Below, in pieces: positions 5,669 through 5,958 of a stretch of DNA of 5,958 bases (its first letter is position 1; each line of letters starts with the position of its first letter). The translations under genes and the position numbers were made by a program. Location: positions 1-5,958 of the forward strand of contig CALBNA010000078.1 of assembly GCA_937896205.1 (NCBI GenBank). The letters run 5' to 3'. This stretch comes from an uncultured Campylobacter sp. Its GTDB lineage: Bacteria; Campylobacterota; Campylobacteria; Campylobacterales; Campylobacteraceae. The notes under the pieces are model-generated. The model was given only the letters and a program-made list of their open reading frames with translations. It did not search any database and was not told the origin of the DNA.

Positions 5669-5958
5669 CTAACCTACGATCGCGCCGTTTTTTACGGGCG
5701 CGAGAGTGCTAAGCAGCGTAAGGCTGCCGTCCTCGGCGCTTAAAATCATACCCTCGCTGCTATGTTTAAAAATTTTAGCGGGTTTTAAATTTGCCAGCAC
5801 GCAGATCTGCTTGCCGACAAGTGCGGCGGGATCGTAAAATTTTGCGATACCGCTGATGATTTGGCGCGGCTTCTCCTCCCCTAGATCGATCATAAATCGC
5901 AACAACTTCTCGCTGCCCTCAATGTTTTCGCGCTCCAAAATCGTGCCGACTTTTATAA
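5669..5958 (-). CDS. metG: Methionyl-tRNA synthetase C-terminal domain, 5' end outside window
   Basis: The frame is open to the right edge of the window (…IKVGTILERENIEG), so only the last 95 residues are seen. They form the Trbp111/OB-fold tRNA-binding domain at the end of many bacterial MetG proteins: VGTILE at the start, RQIISGIAKFY, GKQICVLANLKPAKIF and SEGMILSAEDG, ending APVKNGAIVG. In MetG this domain dimerises the enzyme and strengthens tRNA binding; the catalytic Rossmann domain would lie outside the window. The TTG at 5938 is an internal codon, not a start. The stop is 2 nt before the murG ATG, so the two genes are likely one transcript. A free-standing tRNA-binding protein (Trbp111/CsaA type) is the alternative, since the upstream part is not visible. 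Confidence 0.85.
   Translation of the reverse strand, partial: IKVGTILERENIEGSEKLLRFMIDLGEEKPRQIISGIAKFYDPAALVGKQICVLANLKPAKIFKHSSEGMILSAEDGSLTLLSTLAPVKNGAIVG

Overview
The window looks like chromosomal DNA of a Campylobacter, most likely one of the larger-genome oral or gut species (C. showae, C. rectus or C. concisus type). The evidence is the epsilonproteobacterial form of HtpG, a CetB-like PAS protein, the Campylobacter style of MurG C-terminus, AAGGA ribosome binding sites, TATAAT-only promoters and gene gaps crowded with AAATTT. The species call is inference from protein and sequence style, not from a database match.

Layout, left to right. (1) 1-783, plus strand: the 3' part of an ankyrin-repeat protein gene, open at the window edge. 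(2) 784-994: a gap holding 1.4 tandem copies of a 67-bp unit. (3) 995-1285: a short exported protein that is a truncated paralogue of gene 1. It keeps the signal peptide and N-terminal segment and has lost the ankyrin part. (4) 1285-1372: the htpG promoter region, with a 21-bp dyad resembling the HspR operator (HAIR) and a tight palindrome resembling collapsed CIRCE arms lying over the extended -10. (5) 1373-3226: intact htpG, followed by two intrinsic terminators. (6) 3474-3980: an intact single-PAS protein of the CetB/Aer type with its own promoter and a GTG start. (7) 3977-4634: a decayed gene whose protein-like segments lie in successive reading frames. (8) 4653-4697: a long AT-rich hairpin shared by the converging transcripts. 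(9) 4686-5666, minus strand: murG, with an abnormal N-terminus that lacks the first glycine loop. (10) 5669-5958, minus strand: the 3' end of metG (C-terminal tRNA-binding domain), two bases upstream of murG.

There is no single pathway here. The plus-strand genes are an accessory ankyrin family, a stress chaperone and a redox or energy-taxis sensor. The minus strand carries translation (MetG) and cell-wall (MurG) genes that appear co-transcribed. The common theme is local gene decay, since three of seven loci are truncated or frame-broken while htpG and the PAS gene are clean. I found no CRISPR array, tRNA, rRNA, insertion sequence or new multi-gene system. The most promising observations are the probable dual heat-shock operator in front of htpG, the damaged murG N-terminus, and the decayed gene next to the CetB-like sensor.
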